DNA from: Lacrimispora xylanisolvens
Lineage (GTDB): Bacteria > Bacillota > Clostridia > Lachnospirales > Lachnospiraceae
Direction: 5' to 3'
Length of the DNA: 64,000 bases
Assembly (NCBI RefSeq): GCF_002934545.1
Contig: NZ_PTJA01000010.1
Span: 1-64,000, forward strand
Below are positions 54,791 to 64,000 of the stretch, one piece after another. Within the stretch, counting starts at the first letter, position 1. Each line of letters opens with the position of its first letter. The notes beneath the pieces were generated by a model that saw nothing but the letters and a program-made list of their open reading frames with translations, was not told the origin of the DNA and made no database searches. The position numbers were made by a program, and so were the translations under genes.

Positions 54791-55657
54791 TTAATACAGT
54801 TCAAACCAATCCTTATAACCTAATTCAATCAGATGATCCCTGCTGATCCTCAGACTCTCAAACGGATCACGGTCATAAGTATCATCCTGCTCAATTAAAA
54901 AATACTCGCTCCCTCCTTCAAACCCAGCTTCCACACACTCTTTTACAGGCAGACTTCCTTCTCCCAATTCTGCAAATTCAATGGTATCAGTAAATGCCTG
55001 CATAAAGGTGGTTCTGTCAAACGCTCCCTCTGGAAGCCTTACTTCCCTGATCCGATAATCTTTCAGATGAATCAGCCGAATCCTGCCCGCATAATTTTTT
55101 ATAAATTCAACCGGATTTTCACCCCCACGCTGGATCCAGTGAATATCCAGTTCAAAACCCATATACCGGGTATTGTCTTTAATTATATCCAGCAAATACT
55201 GTCCATCATATTTTATAAATTCTATATGATGGTTGTGATAATACAGATCTATCCCGTGTTCTTTCAATTTCCCTGCATAGTCATCCGCTCTCTTTACAAA
55301 ATCCAAAGCTTTCTCACGACTGCCCATACAGTTGACAGGCAGCATGCCAATTCGCAGCAGGTCACAGTTTAATGCCTTACAGTCTGCCACTATTTTATCA
55401 AAATCAGTAGTCAGATATTCTCCCGGCATGCCAGGCATCATGGGTTCTAAAGAAGCGCTGCAGGCAGCTACCTTAATGCCGAATTCCTCACATGCTTTCT
55501 TTATATCACTTACATTTTCCGGAGTCATAGGTATCTGGCTGATCTCCACACAGTGATATCCCATCTCAGCACAGGCTTTCAATGTCTCATATGCCCCTAA
55601 TTTATCAACTTTATCCTTGATCGTACTCATTTGAATTCCAATTAACCCTTTTTTCAT
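54791..55657 (-). CDS. Sugar phosphate isomerase/epimerase-like TIM barrel
   Basis: 288 residues, AP endonuclease 2/xylose isomerase-like fold. Metal ligands expected in YYHNHHIEF, ELDIHWIQRGG, IHLKDY and the C-terminal Glu of FLIEQD. Such proteins act as epimerases, isomerases or dehydratases on keto-sugars, often with Gfo/Idh oxidoreductases as here. Last gene of the cluster. Confidence 0.85.
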   Translation of the reverse strand: MKKGLIGIQMSTIKDKVDKLGAYETLKACAEMGYHCVEISQIPMTPENVSDIKKACEEFGIKVAACSASLEPMMPGMPGEYLTTDFDKIVADCKALNCDLLRIGMLPVNCMGSREKALDFVKRADDYAGKLKEHGIDLYYHNHHIEFIKYDGQYLLDIIKDNTRYMGFELDIHWIQRGGENPVEFIKNYAGRIRLIHLKDYRIREVRLPEGAFDRTTFMQAFTDTIEFAELGEGSLPVKECVEAGFEGGSEYFLIEQDDTYDRDPFESLRISRDHLIELGYKDWFELY

Positions 55658-55678
55658 TGCAAATTTTTCCTCTCATTT

Positions 55679-56689
55679 TTATTGTTCCTTTAACGAAGCA
55701 AACATACCTGTACGCCCTGACTCCTGTATGGAATCAATCAGACGTATGCTCATCAGTGCATCTTTGACATGCAGATAATCCTGATTGTCTTTTTCAATGG
55801 AATCATAGAATTTATTAATTAGTTTCCCATGGCTGGCTCCGTAATAAAATTTAGAGCCAAAAAACGTTGCATCCTCTGCCAGCCGTTCCCTGCTGCCATC
55901 TGGGTTGATCCGATACAGTACATTTTCGATAATGGCAAACTCCGCCTGATCCAGTTGTATGGAGATCTGTACGCTTTCGTTTTTATAATTTGCATTGGTT
56001 GCCATAAACAGACCATGGGCACCGTTTTCATAGAAGAGATTTGCCATAACGGTATCTTCCACTTCTATTCCATAGTCCAGAAGCTGACTTACCGATGCTT
56101 TCACACCGTTTACAGGGCCTCCCAGGTAATACAGCAGATCCAGGGTATGGACGGACTGGTTAATCATACAGCCTCCTCCGGCAGTATCCCATTTTCCCCG
56201 CCAGGGTTTGCTTTCATAGTAATCTCTGGACCGAAACCATGGCACAATCCCTTTTGCCCCACAAACTCTGCCATATTTTCCGCTGTCAATGACTGTCTTC
56301 AAAGCTTCCACTGATTCATTGAATCGGTTCTGAAGGCAGATTCCCATGTGAATGTCCGGATGTGCCGCTTCAAAATCAGCAAACACCTGCCCCTGTACTT
56401 GATTTAAAGCCACCGGCTTTTCACATAATACATGGACTCCCATCTCTGCAGCAGCAATAGAAACCGGCACGTGAAGGTAATGAGGCAGGCAGATATGCAC
56501 CACATCCGGCTTTTCCCTGGAAATCATATCCTGATAACTGGTATAAAACGGCACTCCCTCCGGAGCCTGATCCCTTTTATTTTCCTCTATGTCACAGACT
56601 GCAGCCAGAGTAATTTCAGGATTGTTTTGAATACACATCATATGAATGGAAGAGATGTCTCCCAGGCCGATGACAGCCGCTCTTTTCAT
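55679..56689 (-). CDS. Gfo/Idh/MocA-family oxidoreductase
   Basis: 336 residues. N-terminal Rossmann fold (AAVIGLGDISSIHM), the conserved CEKPVALN segment with its catalytic Lys, and the GGCMINQSVHTLDLL helix with the active-site His. NAD(P)-dependent sugar or cyclitol oxidoreductase; substrate unknown. Confidence 0.9.
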   Translation of the reverse strand: MKRAAVIGLGDISSIHMMCIQNNPEITLAAVCDIEENKRDQAPEGVPFYTSYQDMISREKPDVVHICLPHYLHVPVSIAAAEMGVHVLCEKPVALNQVQGQVFADFEAAHPDIHMGICLQNRFNESVEALKTVIDSGKYGRVCGAKGIVPWFRSRDYYESKPWRGKWDTAGGGCMINQSVHTLDLLYYLGGPVNGVKASVSQLLDYGIEVEDTVMANLFYENGAHGLFMATNANYKNESVQISIQLDQAEFAIIENVLYRINPDGSRERLAEDATFFGSKFYYGASHGKLINKFYDSIEKDNQDYLHVKDALMSIRLIDSIQESGRTGMFASLKEQ

Positions 56690-56710
56690 ATATACTTCTC
56701 CTTATTTTGA

Positions 56711-57907
56711 TTATCTGGTTTTGAATTTCCCCTCAGCAGCAATTCTCTTATTTAATTCCCGCAGATACAAATCCTCGTCAACAGGGTTTTCCACCTCAGT
56801 TCCCAGCCAGGACGAAAGCAAAGCCGCATTTGCCAGGTTCACTCCATTAATGCCATCGGAGCCGGGAGCCAGAAGAGGCACTCCCTCCAGAATGTGAAGA
56901 GCAAAATTTTCCATGACGGAAATATGCTGAACTCCCCAGCCATCTGTATTTTCAAAGGTTTCTTTCAGTATCATATCACCTGCACCCGCTGAATTGCCGC
57001 TTGTCAGCTTATGGACATCCATCATGCTCATGGTCGCATTCATTTCGCTCTCATCTTTTTTCAGACGATATACGGTAGCAGTTTTACTGTCATCTACCAC
57101 AATCTTACCCCCATCCAAATCTATTTCCAATCGATCTGTTCCAATGGGATCATGGGTGCAGGTGATAAAACTGCCGGTGGCGCCGTTGCTGTATTCTGTC
57201 ACAATGGTAACGTCATTTTCCACAATAATATCTCTGTGACTGCCGTAGAGACATTTTGCAATTACCTTATCAGGCACTCCGCAGAGCCACTGCCATAAAT
57301 CCAGCTGGTGGGGGGCCTGATTCACCAGAACGCCTCCGCCTTCCCCACCCCAGGTGGCGCGCCAGTCACTCTGCTTATAGTAACTGTCCGGACGCCACCA
57401 GGAATTGATAATCCAGCTTGAGCGGCGGATTTCCCCCAATTCTCCGGAAGAAACCAGTTCTTTCACCTTCTGGTACAGTTTATTTGTCCTTTGGTTGAAC
57501 ATAATTCCAAACGCCACATCTTTATGGGCCGCAGCGCATTCGTTCATCTCACGGACTGCTTTTGCGTAGACTCCCGCAGGCTTTTCCACCAGCACGTTCA
57601 TTCCATGTTCCAGGCAATAAATGGCAATTTCCGTATGAAGATAATGAGGAACGGTTGTAATCACCGCATCTACATCTCCGGATTCTACCATGTCCTTCCA
57701 ATCTTTATAAAACGGTATTTCCGGATACTTTTCCCTGCATATCGCCTCTTTTACCGGATCATTGTCACATAAGGCTCCCAGAGTACAGTGGGGAGGACGC
57801 TCCACCGCCGGCATTCCTGCAAATCCTGCCTGTCCGCTTAAGAACCCTGCATATGCGCTGCCCTGCACACCTGCTCCGATCAGTCCGTATCGTATTTTTT
57901 TTTCCAT
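56711..57907 (-). CDS. Gfo/Idh/MocA-family oxidoreductase
   Basis: 398 residues from the ATG at 57907, chosen for GAAGGAG upstream and because the protein then starts MEKKIRYGLIGAGVQG. Catalytic segment VEKPAGVY and GGVLVNQAPHQLDL. Distinct from the neighbour, about a quarter longer in the C-terminal domain. Two such enzymes plus two TIM-barrel epimerases suggest a keto-sugar pathway of oxidation, epimerisation/elimination and reduction. Confidence 0.9.
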   Translation of the reverse strand: MEKKIRYGLIGAGVQGSAYAGFLSGQAGFAGMPAVERPPHCTLGALCDNDPVKEAICREKYPEIPFYKDWKDMVESGDVDAVITTVPHYLHTEIAIYCLEHGMNVLVEKPAGVYAKAVREMNECAAAHKDVAFGIMFNQRTNKLYQKVKELVSSGELGEIRRSSWIINSWWRPDSYYKQSDWRATWGGEGGGVLVNQAPHQLDLWQWLCGVPDKVIAKCLYGSHRDIIVENDVTIVTEYSNGATGSFITCTHDPIGTDRLEIDLDGGKIVVDDSKTATVYRLKKDESEMNATMSMMDVHKLTSGNSAGAGDMILKETFENTDGWGVQHISVMENFALHILEGVPLLAPGSDGINGVNLANAALLSSWLGTEVENPVDEDLYLRELNKRIAAEGKFKTR

Positions 57908-57936
57908 TTTTATTCTCCTTCCGTCACATTCCTGGG

Positions 57937-58815
57937 TTATATAATGGATTTTAAAATTTCGCACAACGCATGATACTGCATTGCATAACCCTCTGCGCCA
58001 TTTTTTGCTTTATCTTCTTTTATGATTTTCTTTGCATCAGCAAGCTCCAGATCTGACAGAGCGTCAAACACCACCAGGTGAGGTTCCAAAGTCAAAAATC
58101 CTTCATAGCCTTCATTCAAAATAGCCCGCTCTAAGATCTCTCTGATCCGCCCCTCACCAGTGCCGCACACCACATTTTCTTTGTCTGCTGCAACTGCATC
58201 TTTGATATGTATATAGGCAACATAATCCTTCAGTAAATCCCAGCAGGCAACAGGATCCTCCTTGCACTGCACATAGTTGGCAAAATCAAATGCACTGAGA
58301 AAACAGGGATCTGATAAAGCTTCCATAAGGTTTTTGCACCTGATTCCGGTATCGCCATAAATATCTTTTTCATTTTCATGGATCAGAATAATGCCATAAC
58401 TCTTTGCTATTTTTAAAAACCCTCTCATTCTGTCAATTACTTTATCCCTGTAATAATCCGGATCTTTTCCTGCTGGAATATAACAGCTGAACACACGGAT
58501 ATACTTACAATTCAGAACCTTGCAAATTTCACAAAGCGTATTCAGCTGCCGCAGCTGTTTTTCATAACCTTCCTCATCATCTACGCTGACTTTTCCAATG
58601 GGCGAGCCCAGAGACGATACTTTTACATCAAACTGGTTGAGTTTGGGCAGAAGCTGTTCCCTGACTTCCTCAACTGTAAATTCTGCAATGGATTTTCTGT
58701 TTGCTGTCCGCAGGGAAATGTACTGCATTCCCAACCCAGCCACAGTTTTTAACTGCTCTTCAAAATCTTCACATATTTCATCTGCAAAACCAGATATTGT
58801 TACTTGTTTCTTCAC
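57937..58815 (-). CDS. Sugar phosphate isomerase/epimerase-like TIM barrel
   Basis: 292 residues, same fold as 54791-55657 but different sequence. Metal-site segments ILIHENEKDIYG, FDFANYVQ, IHIKDA and LTLEPHL. The gene ends just upstream of the Gfo/Idh gene and is cotranscribed. Confidence 0.85.
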   Translation of the reverse strand: MKKQVTISGFADEICEDFEEQLKTVAGLGMQYISLRTANRKSIAEFTVEEVREQLLPKLNQFDVKVSSLGSPIGKVSVDDEEGYEKQLRQLNTLCEICKVLNCKYIRVFSCYIPAGKDPDYYRDKVIDRMRGFLKIAKSYGIILIHENEKDIYGDTGIRCKNLMEALSDPCFLSAFDFANYVQCKEDPVACWDLLKDYVAYIHIKDAVAADKENVVCGTGEGRIREILERAILNEGYEGFLTLEPHLVVFDALSDLELADAKKIIKEDKAKNGAEGYAMQYHALCEILKSII

Positions 58816-58837
58816 GGGCTCCTCCTTTGTTGAAAGA

Positions 58838-60241
58838 TTAGTTATGATTTAATCTTCTCTCTCTTAAAATCTCAGAATTTTCCTCCACCTTCTTTTTATT
58901 CAGTGGATATACAAAAAGCAGCATCAGGGCTACACATAAAAACAGGATTGCAGGAACAATGGTTGAGATTGTATATAATCCGTTTAGCACCTCCGGTGTC
59001 TGAATCTTTGCAGCTGATTCATAGCCAATCAGCTGCAAAGCATATCCGCTTAAACCGCCAGCCAGTGCCTGGCCTACTTTTCTTGCAAAGGAATAAACTG
59101 CATAAATCGTACCGTCTTCTCTCTTACCAGTTCTAACCTCCGCATCATCAATTACATCCGTGATATTTGCCCAGATAATCAGGTTGAAAAAGTTAACGCC
59201 CAGGAAACCAAATGCTGCAGAAACCATATAAACCCATGGGTTCTTAACCTTTAAGATAAATAACAACACATATACAACCGCAGTAAATGTGGTAGCCATT
59301 ATGGCAGCTTCTTTCTTTCCAACCGCTTTTGCGATTTTTCCAACAAAGATAGCAAGAGTTAAGGAAAATGAAACATTAATAAAAGTAAAGCTGGAAAATG
59401 CTTTGATATCTCCAAAATAATCCGCATACAGGTATGTATTTAAGCCACTGATTAATAACTGACTTAACAATAGAAATATTGCTGCACCGATGATTCCAAG
59501 AATGGCTCTGCTTGAAAATATCGCTGCGAAGGTCTTGCCTAATGTCATTTTAGTGGGATTTTCATCCGTTTCAATTTTAACGCGCTCTGTGGTGCATTTA
59601 TAGCAGATAACGTAGCAGATGACGGCACATATGGAGAATACGCCTGCAATAACTGGGAAGATATGCCCGCTGTTTCTGATCACCTGTGCACCGCTCTCAT
59701 CCTTTGTGTAGATGATAATGGGACCTAACACACCAATAATCAGCTGGGCCAGATTTGCACCAATACCACGGAACGTGGATAATCCGGTTCGTTCATCTGG
59801 TTTCTCCGTAATTGCAGATGCCATGGAACCATAAGGAATGTTGATCGCAGTGTAGCAAATGCTTCCCCACAGCAAGTAGGTTCCGTACATATAAAAAATC
59901 TTTATGGTCATGGAAGCCCCTGCCATGGAAGACTGGTACATTAAAAAACTGGCAATCGCTACGGGACCTGCCATACGACGGATCCATTGTTTAAAACGGC
60001 CATCTTTTCCTGGTTTGCAAGTGTCCACAATGCGCCCCATGGTGATGTCTGTAAAAGCATCCACGATCCTTGACACCAGAAACAAGGTTCCTACCATGGC
60101 TCCCGGGATTCCAAGAACTTTCATATAAAATACCATTAAAAATGAACTGGCAAATATAAACGTAAAATCATTACCAAAATCACCAAACATATATCCTATT
60201 TTATCTCTAAGTCCAAATGGTCTTACCTGCTTATCATTCAT
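58838..60241 (-). CDS. GPH-family glycoside:cation symporter
   Basis: 467 residues from the ATG at 60241 (MNDKQVRPFGLRDKIGYMFG), behind AAAAGGAG. Twelve membrane helices, with GYMFGDFGNDFTF in the first and DAFTDITMGRIVDTCKPGKDGRFKQWI of the GPH (melibiose carrier-like) family. Imports the glycoside of this cluster with Na+ or H+. Confidence 0.92.
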   Translation of the reverse strand: MNDKQVRPFGLRDKIGYMFGDFGNDFTFIFASSFLMVFYMKVLGIPGAMVGTLFLVSRIVDAFTDITMGRIVDTCKPGKDGRFKQWIRRMAGPVAIASFLMYQSSMAGASMTIKIFYMYGTYLLWGSICYTAINIPYGSMASAITEKPDERTGLSTFRGIGANLAQLIIGVLGPIIIYTKDESGAQVIRNSGHIFPVIAGVFSICAVICYVICYKCTTERVKIETDENPTKMTLGKTFAAIFSSRAILGIIGAAIFLLLSQLLISGLNTYLYADYFGDIKAFSSFTFINVSFSLTLAIFVGKIAKAVGKKEAAIMATTFTAVVYVLLFILKVKNPWVYMVSAAFGFLGVNFFNLIIWANITDVIDDAEVRTGKREDGTIYAVYSFARKVGQALAGGLSGYALQLIGYESAAKIQTPEVLNGLYTISTIVPAILFLCVALMLLFVYPLNKKKVEENSEILRERRLNHN

Positions 60242-60255
60242 TTGTTCATCTCCTT

Positions 60256-61974
60256 TTAGAATCTGGTCTCCCACCTGCCGCAGAAAACATTGTCATTGTA
60301 GCGTCCTTTAAATTCACTCTTACCCATCATTTTCTCCAGTGCTGCTTCAAAGGCCTCATGATGGGGCATATATGCGTTTATATAGCAGCGTGACATCGGT
60401 ACGTCTATTAAGTTGTTTGTATTGCTAAGCGACACCGTAATGGTTGGGAGCTCGGACATATACCATGGCTGTTTCACCGGCTCGTCCCACTTCAGACGCA
60501 TGGTATTAAACTGGGCAAATCCCTGGATATTCAGTACCAGAAGCACTGCATCATACTGATTTTTAAACTCCTCCATCTTTCCCTTGCTCTGGGGCAGGGA
60601 TGCATCTACAATAAATCCCCGGGCCTCAAGCTGGCTTATAATATCTTTAATTATGACATCATCGTTGCTTTTAAACTTTGTTCCTGCAATAACTGTGGCT
60701 TCTGATCCTATGTAGAATAGTTTTATCCTGGGATAACGTTCCGGAGTCATGGGGAGATAATTACATCTGTCTTTTACCAGCGTTACGTATTTATCTGCCA
60801 ATTTTCTGGATATCTCATGATGTTTTCTGCTCCCTACAACCTCCAGCGCTTCTCTGGGGGCAGATAGTGTCCCCTTTTCTTTTAACTGATTGAGATTCAA
60901 TGCCGCCTTGATACCCAGAATACGGTGAAGAGCGTCATTCAGCCTCTCTTCTGTAATAATGCCGTTGCGGTAACCCTCTAACATGTATCCAAAATCTTCC
61001 TCTTTATCATTAAAGAACAAATACATATCACAGCCCGCCGCAATTGCCTGAGGTACTTGCTGACTTCTGGGGATGGTGGCACCAAACATACCAATCATAT
61101 GGGATGCATCCGTCACTACAAGACCATTGAAGCCAAGCTGACCTTTCAATAAATCAGTGATCAGTTCCGGAGCCAGAGTAGCTGGACGGATATCCTCATC
61201 TTTTATTCCCGGGCGAAGTTTTCTGGAATATGCAGGGAGTGCGATATGACCTGCCATTATAGTCATGCAGCCTTCGTCGATTAGTTCCTTATAAACACGG
61301 CCGAAGGTTTTATCCCATTCTTCAGTCCCCATCTCATTGATTCCCATCAGAAGATGCTGATCATTTTCCTCCGTACCATCTCCTGGAAAATGCTTCATGC
61401 AGGTAGCAAAATTCTGTGTCTTCATGCCCTGAAAGAATGCTTTCGAATACCGTATTACATCATCCGGGTTATCACTAAACGCCCTCAGCTGTACAATTGT
61501 ATTCCTCCAGTTACAGGTCAGATCTACAATCGGTGCAAAGTTCCAGTTACAGCCTATGGCTGCTGCCTCTCTGGCGCTGGCGGAGGCAACCTCAAAAACA
61601 GCCTCTTCGCTGTCCATAGCGGCCATAGCCGCCCCATTTGCAAGTGGAGTTCCCTCTGTTACACCACCATTTCCACCTGCCTCACAGTTGGAGGCAATCA
61701 ACAGCGGAATTGGAGAGGCTTCCTGAAGATTCTTTGTCATTTCCCAAATTTCTTCCTTTGCTGCATTGTGGTAGCGGATCGCCCCTGGATGATAGGTATC
61801 AATTAATTTCCTGATGTTCTCCGGTTTTCGTTCCTCTGAATTTCCTACCATAGTAACAAACAGCTGACCAATTTTTTCTTCCAGCTTCATACCGGATATG
61901 GTTTCTTCTACCCAGCGAATCTGATCTGCGTTCAAATAATATGGTTTCTGCCTTAAATCTACCATATGATTCAA
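60256..61974 (-). CDS. GH3 family glycoside hydrolase (NagZ-like layout)
   Basis: 572 residues. The nucleophile is in VVTDASHMIG and the general acid/base is probably the Asp-x-His of KHFPGDGTEENDQH, which is the loop used by NagZ-type beta-N-acetylhexosaminidases. A C-terminal alpha/beta sandwich follows. No signal peptide, so it hydrolyses imported glycoside. Start uncertain: TTG at 61974 or ATG at 61965, both behind AAAGGAG. Substrate not known; NagZ-like activity is only suggested. Confidence 0.88.
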   Translation of the reverse strand: MNHMVDLRQKPYYLNADQIRWVEETISGMKLEEKIGQLFVTMVGNSEERKPENIRKLIDTYHPGAIRYHNAAKEEIWEMTKNLQEASPIPLLIASNCEAGGNGGVTEGTPLANGAAMAAMDSEEAVFEVASASAREAAAIGCNWNFAPIVDLTCNWRNTIVQLRAFSDNPDDVIRYSKAFFQGMKTQNFATCMKHFPGDGTEENDQHLLMGINEMGTEEWDKTFGRVYKELIDEGCMTIMAGHIALPAYSRKLRPGIKDEDIRPATLAPELITDLLKGQLGFNGLVVTDASHMIGMFGATIPRSQQVPQAIAAGCDMYLFFNDKEEDFGYMLEGYRNGIITEERLNDALHRILGIKAALNLNQLKEKGTLSAPREALEVVGSRKHHEISRKLADKYVTLVKDRCNYLPMTPERYPRIKLFYIGSEATVIAGTKFKSNDDVIIKDIISQLEARGFIVDASLPQSKGKMEEFKNQYDAVLLVLNIQGFAQFNTMRLKWDEPVKQPWYMSELPTITVSLSNTNNLIDVPMSRCYINAYMPHHEAFEAALEKMMGKSEFKGRYNDNVFCGRWETRF

Positions 61975-61985
61975 TATCTCCTTTG

Positions 61986-62822
61986 TTAATTTAATAGATT
62001 GCGTTCAAACCCATTGATCAGCTGTTTCTGATACCAATTGTCGAAAGTACCGTTTATCAGCCTGTCCAATGCTTCTTTGATTCCATTCCAGCTGTCTCTT
62101 TCATGAGTTACCAGAACCGGATAGAATCGAACACGGTTTTTCTCAGCCGCTTTCAAATCACCGGGGGCATCTCCCATCATCATCACGTGGTCTGGCTCAT
62201 ACCCATATTCCAACAGTTTGCTGATGCAGAAAGTCTTTGAGCCGGCGTTTTGTGCCATCATAAGATCCACATAATTCATGAGTCCATGTTTCTCCCACTC
62301 TGTGGACACAGCATCCGGATTGGCGGAGGATACAATAACAATATCCGCATACTCATGGGCAAAAGCAAGCCCCTCTTTTACTCCTCCAAAAGGAATCTTA
62401 TCCCATTCAGGAATCTCATTGATCCTGCGATTCACCTCGTCAGACCAGTGAAGAGCCTTTTTAAGGCAACTGCTCCCTGTCTGTTCTGAAACACGGGATA
62501 ACACTGCATTGGACAGTTCATCAGACGTTTCCGTCCATTTGATGAAATCCTCTGCATCCGGGATTCTTTTGTAGGTTTCGTCTATTTCAGACAGTAAGAT
62601 TGCCAGTGCTTTAAAACGGTTGATCCCCCTGGTCATGGAGTACAAATTCACCTGATTCCATCGGTACAGGATATCATCTTTCCATTTCTCAAGCCCCCAC
62701 TCTTCTACCATACAAGGACCAAAACACCGAAAATGCTTAATATCCATGGTGTCCATCGCACAGCCATCCGAATCGACACAAACCAGATAATCCTTTTTCC
62801 GTGCGAACTCCTTATATTCCAT
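61986..62822 (-). CDS. HAD-superfamily phosphatase
   Basis: 278 residues. HAD motif I VDSDGCAMD, motif II VSSAN, a Lys in the SKTFCISKLL region and motif IV MMGDAPGDLKAA. Cap of the helical type. A sugar phosphatase role fits the cluster. First gene of the operon, divergent from the AraC-type gene. Confidence 0.88.
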   Translation of the reverse strand: MEYKEFARKKDYLVCVDSDGCAMDTMDIKHFRCFGPCMVEEWGLEKWKDDILYRWNQVNLYSMTRGINRFKALAILLSEIDETYKRIPDAEDFIKWTETSDELSNAVLSRVSEQTGSSCLKKALHWSDEVNRRINEIPEWDKIPFGGVKEGLAFAHEYADIVIVSSANPDAVSTEWEKHGLMNYVDLMMAQNAGSKTFCISKLLEYGYEPDHVMMMGDAPGDLKAAEKNRVRFYPVLVTHERDSWNGIKEALDRLINGTFDNWYQKQLINGFERNLLN

Positions 62823-62903
62823 TCTGCTTCCTCCTGTTCATTTATGATATAGGAAGTCTATCTGAAAAAAGCAATGCTAAACAGTGATAAATTTTATTTA
62901 AAA

Positions 62904-62954
62904 TATTACGATTTTATGGTATACTTGATTTTATATAAATATTTTACGATTTTA
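62904..62954. repeat. Direct repeat in the divergent regulatory region
   Basis: TTACGATTTTA occurs within 62904-62916 and again, as TTTACGATTTTA, within 62942-62954, spaced 38 bp. Placement between the HAD operon and an AraC-type gene suggests AraC half-sites. A TATACT at 62920-62925 lies between them. Confidence 0.45.
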
Positions 62955-62995
62955 CTGCTAAATTATATAATTTCTTAAAGAGGTGAGTACGATTG

Positions 62996-64000
62996 ATGAA
63001 CTTGGATAATCTGGATCTTTTTGTTCATATCATGCAGGCCCAGAATGTACCCTGTTACCGGCTGGAGACCGACTTTTCCAACCTTTATCAGGTGGATCTG
63101 GCTCTGCGCGGCAGACTTTATACGAACTACAATTATCAAAATCTTCACGATTTTATTATCAGTCACTGCCACGACTCTGAAATATTGCGGATAAAAGATG
63201 ATTTTCATCTGGTTAATTATTTTATCCTGATAGAAGATACCAAATCTGAATCAGATAAACAGGAATTTTATATATCAGTGGGGCCTGTGCTTGAAACAAT
63301 GCCGACACCTGATCAGATATATCAGCTGATGGCAAAGAGAGCTCTGCCAGAGAAACTCTTACGGGATTTGCAGACATACTATTGTAATATTACAATACCG
63401 CCTGATTTTAATGTATTTGAATCTACACTGATTAATATTGCCTGCCACTTATTTTCACGGGATTTTAAGTTCCAGACATTTTCAGATTCCGGAGATCTTT
63501 CCATTGAATCCATAATCGGAAATTCCCAGTTAAGCGAAGACCCTTCTATCGCCAGTCAAAGCATCGAAGAACGGTATGAGACTGAAGAAAATCTGCTGGA
63601 GGCTATTACTGCCGGAGACCATGCAAGAGCCGTTCGTTACCACGGCAAATTCAGGAATTTCAAGATCATGCCTCGCAGCGAGAATACCCTGACTAACAGG
63701 AAGAATCTGGTAATCGTACTTAATACCCTGTGTCGGAAAGCTGTACAGAAAGGACATGTTCATCCGATGTACATTGATGAATTGTCTACCCGCTTTGCCA
63801 TACAGATTAACCAGGTCCGATCATTGAAAGATCTTGATACGTTAGAAAGTGATATGATCCACAAATACTGCCTTCTGGTTCACAATCGTTCTATGAAGAA
63901 TTATTCCCAGATCGTCCAGCAGTGCATCACCTACACTGATTTCCATTATGCTGAGCCTTTGACTCTGGCTTTTTTTGCTGAAAGATGCCATGTGACAAAA
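62996..64000 (+). CDS. AraC-family transcriptional regulator (partial, runs off the right edge)
   Basis: Open for 335 codons to the end of the window without a stop. Starts MNLDNLDLFVHIMQAQNVPC behind AGAGGTGA. The N-terminal ~300 residues are a ligand-binding region of the type seen in clostridial AraC regulators; the last residues (PLTLAFFAERCHVTK) are the beginning of the first HTH, so about 80-90 residues are missing. Divergent from the GH3/GPH operon and very likely its regulator. Confidence 0.85.
   Translation, partial: MNLDNLDLFVHIMQAQNVPCYRLETDFSNLYQVDLALRGRLYTNYNYQNLHDFIISHCHDSEILRIKDDFHLVNYFILIEDTKSESDKQEFYISVGPVLETMPTPDQIYQLMAKRALPEKLLRDLQTYYCNITIPPDFNVFESTLINIACHLFSRDFKFQTFSDSGDLSIESIIGNSQLSEDPSIASQSIEERYETEENLLEAITAGDHARAVRYHGKFRNFKIMPRSENTLTNRKNLVIVLNTLCRKAVQKGHVHPMYIDELSTRFAIQINQVRSLKDLDTLESDMIHKYCLLVHNRSMKNYSQIVQQCITYTDFHYAEPLTLAFFAERCHVTK

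Overview
The window looks like a chromosomal segment of a low-to-moderate GC, anaerobic, Gram-positive Firmicute, most likely a clostridial Lachnospiraceae of the Clostridium saccharolyticum/Lacrimispora type. The evidence is strong AGGAGG-type ribosome binding sites, two T-box leaders (aspS-gatCAB and tyrS), a manganese riboswitch, an indirect Asn-tRNA pathway (archaeal-type AspRS plus GatCAB), a pectin/rhamnogalacturonan locus built on Lpl/Yes-type genes, and many intrinsic terminators. Genus is an inference; no rRNA is present.

Layout. 1-4506 is AT-rich accessory DNA. It carries one very large gene, a metallophosphoesterase/NB-ARC/TPR protein that looks like a STAND-type (NLR-like) defence protein, plus a decayed ParB-like fragment. 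It is bounded by an imperfect duplication of the last ~35 bp of metA. 4507-8152 is a housekeeping operon (rluF-like, ligA, metA). 8331-9009 holds a bacteriohemerythrin and a small protein of unknown function.

9074-20942 is the most striking part. A feoAB ferrous iron uptake operon is present, but feoB is split into three pieces (20437-20610, 16864-18015, 9074-9919) by two separate integrated elements. Element B (about 2.44 kb) interrupts the GTPase domain and Element A (about 6.95 kb) interrupts the membrane domain. Each carries its own serine recombinase at one end, each is bounded by a short direct repeat (TCCGGTG; CACATG), and each has inverted-repeat arms just inside those cores. Joining across the two repeats restores one uninterrupted 715-codon feoB in frame. 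The arrangement resembles excisable elements of the sigK skin/comK prophage kind, here in an iron transporter. Element A cargo is a chemoreceptor, a VanW-family protein and a CcdA-thioredoxin fusion; Element B cargo is a low-complexity lipoprotein. A DtxR-family regulator is divergent from feoA.

21563-34245 is ordinary chromosome: icd, a secreted repeat protein, a LysR regulator, an aminotransferase, the T-box-controlled aspS-gatCAB operon, a MarR-regulated efflux pump, and mntP behind a yybP-ykoY riboswitch.

34259-48606 is a rhamnogalacturonan-I utilisation locus read leftward: yesU-like, a membrane AraC regulator (YesS-like), an Lpl-type ABC importer without its own ATPase, a YetA/PL26-like protein, a PL11 lyase fused to an SGNH esterase, a GH105 hydrolase and a polysaccharide deacetylase. 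48800-54581 carries an HD/HD-GYP protein, tyrS with T-box, aroD and an FMN-binding flavocytochrome. 54791-62822 is a second catabolic cluster (GH3, GPH symporter, two Gfo/Idh oxidoreductases, two sugar-isomerase-like TIM barrels, HAD phosphatase) of unknown substrate, divergent from an AraC-type regulator that runs off the right edge.
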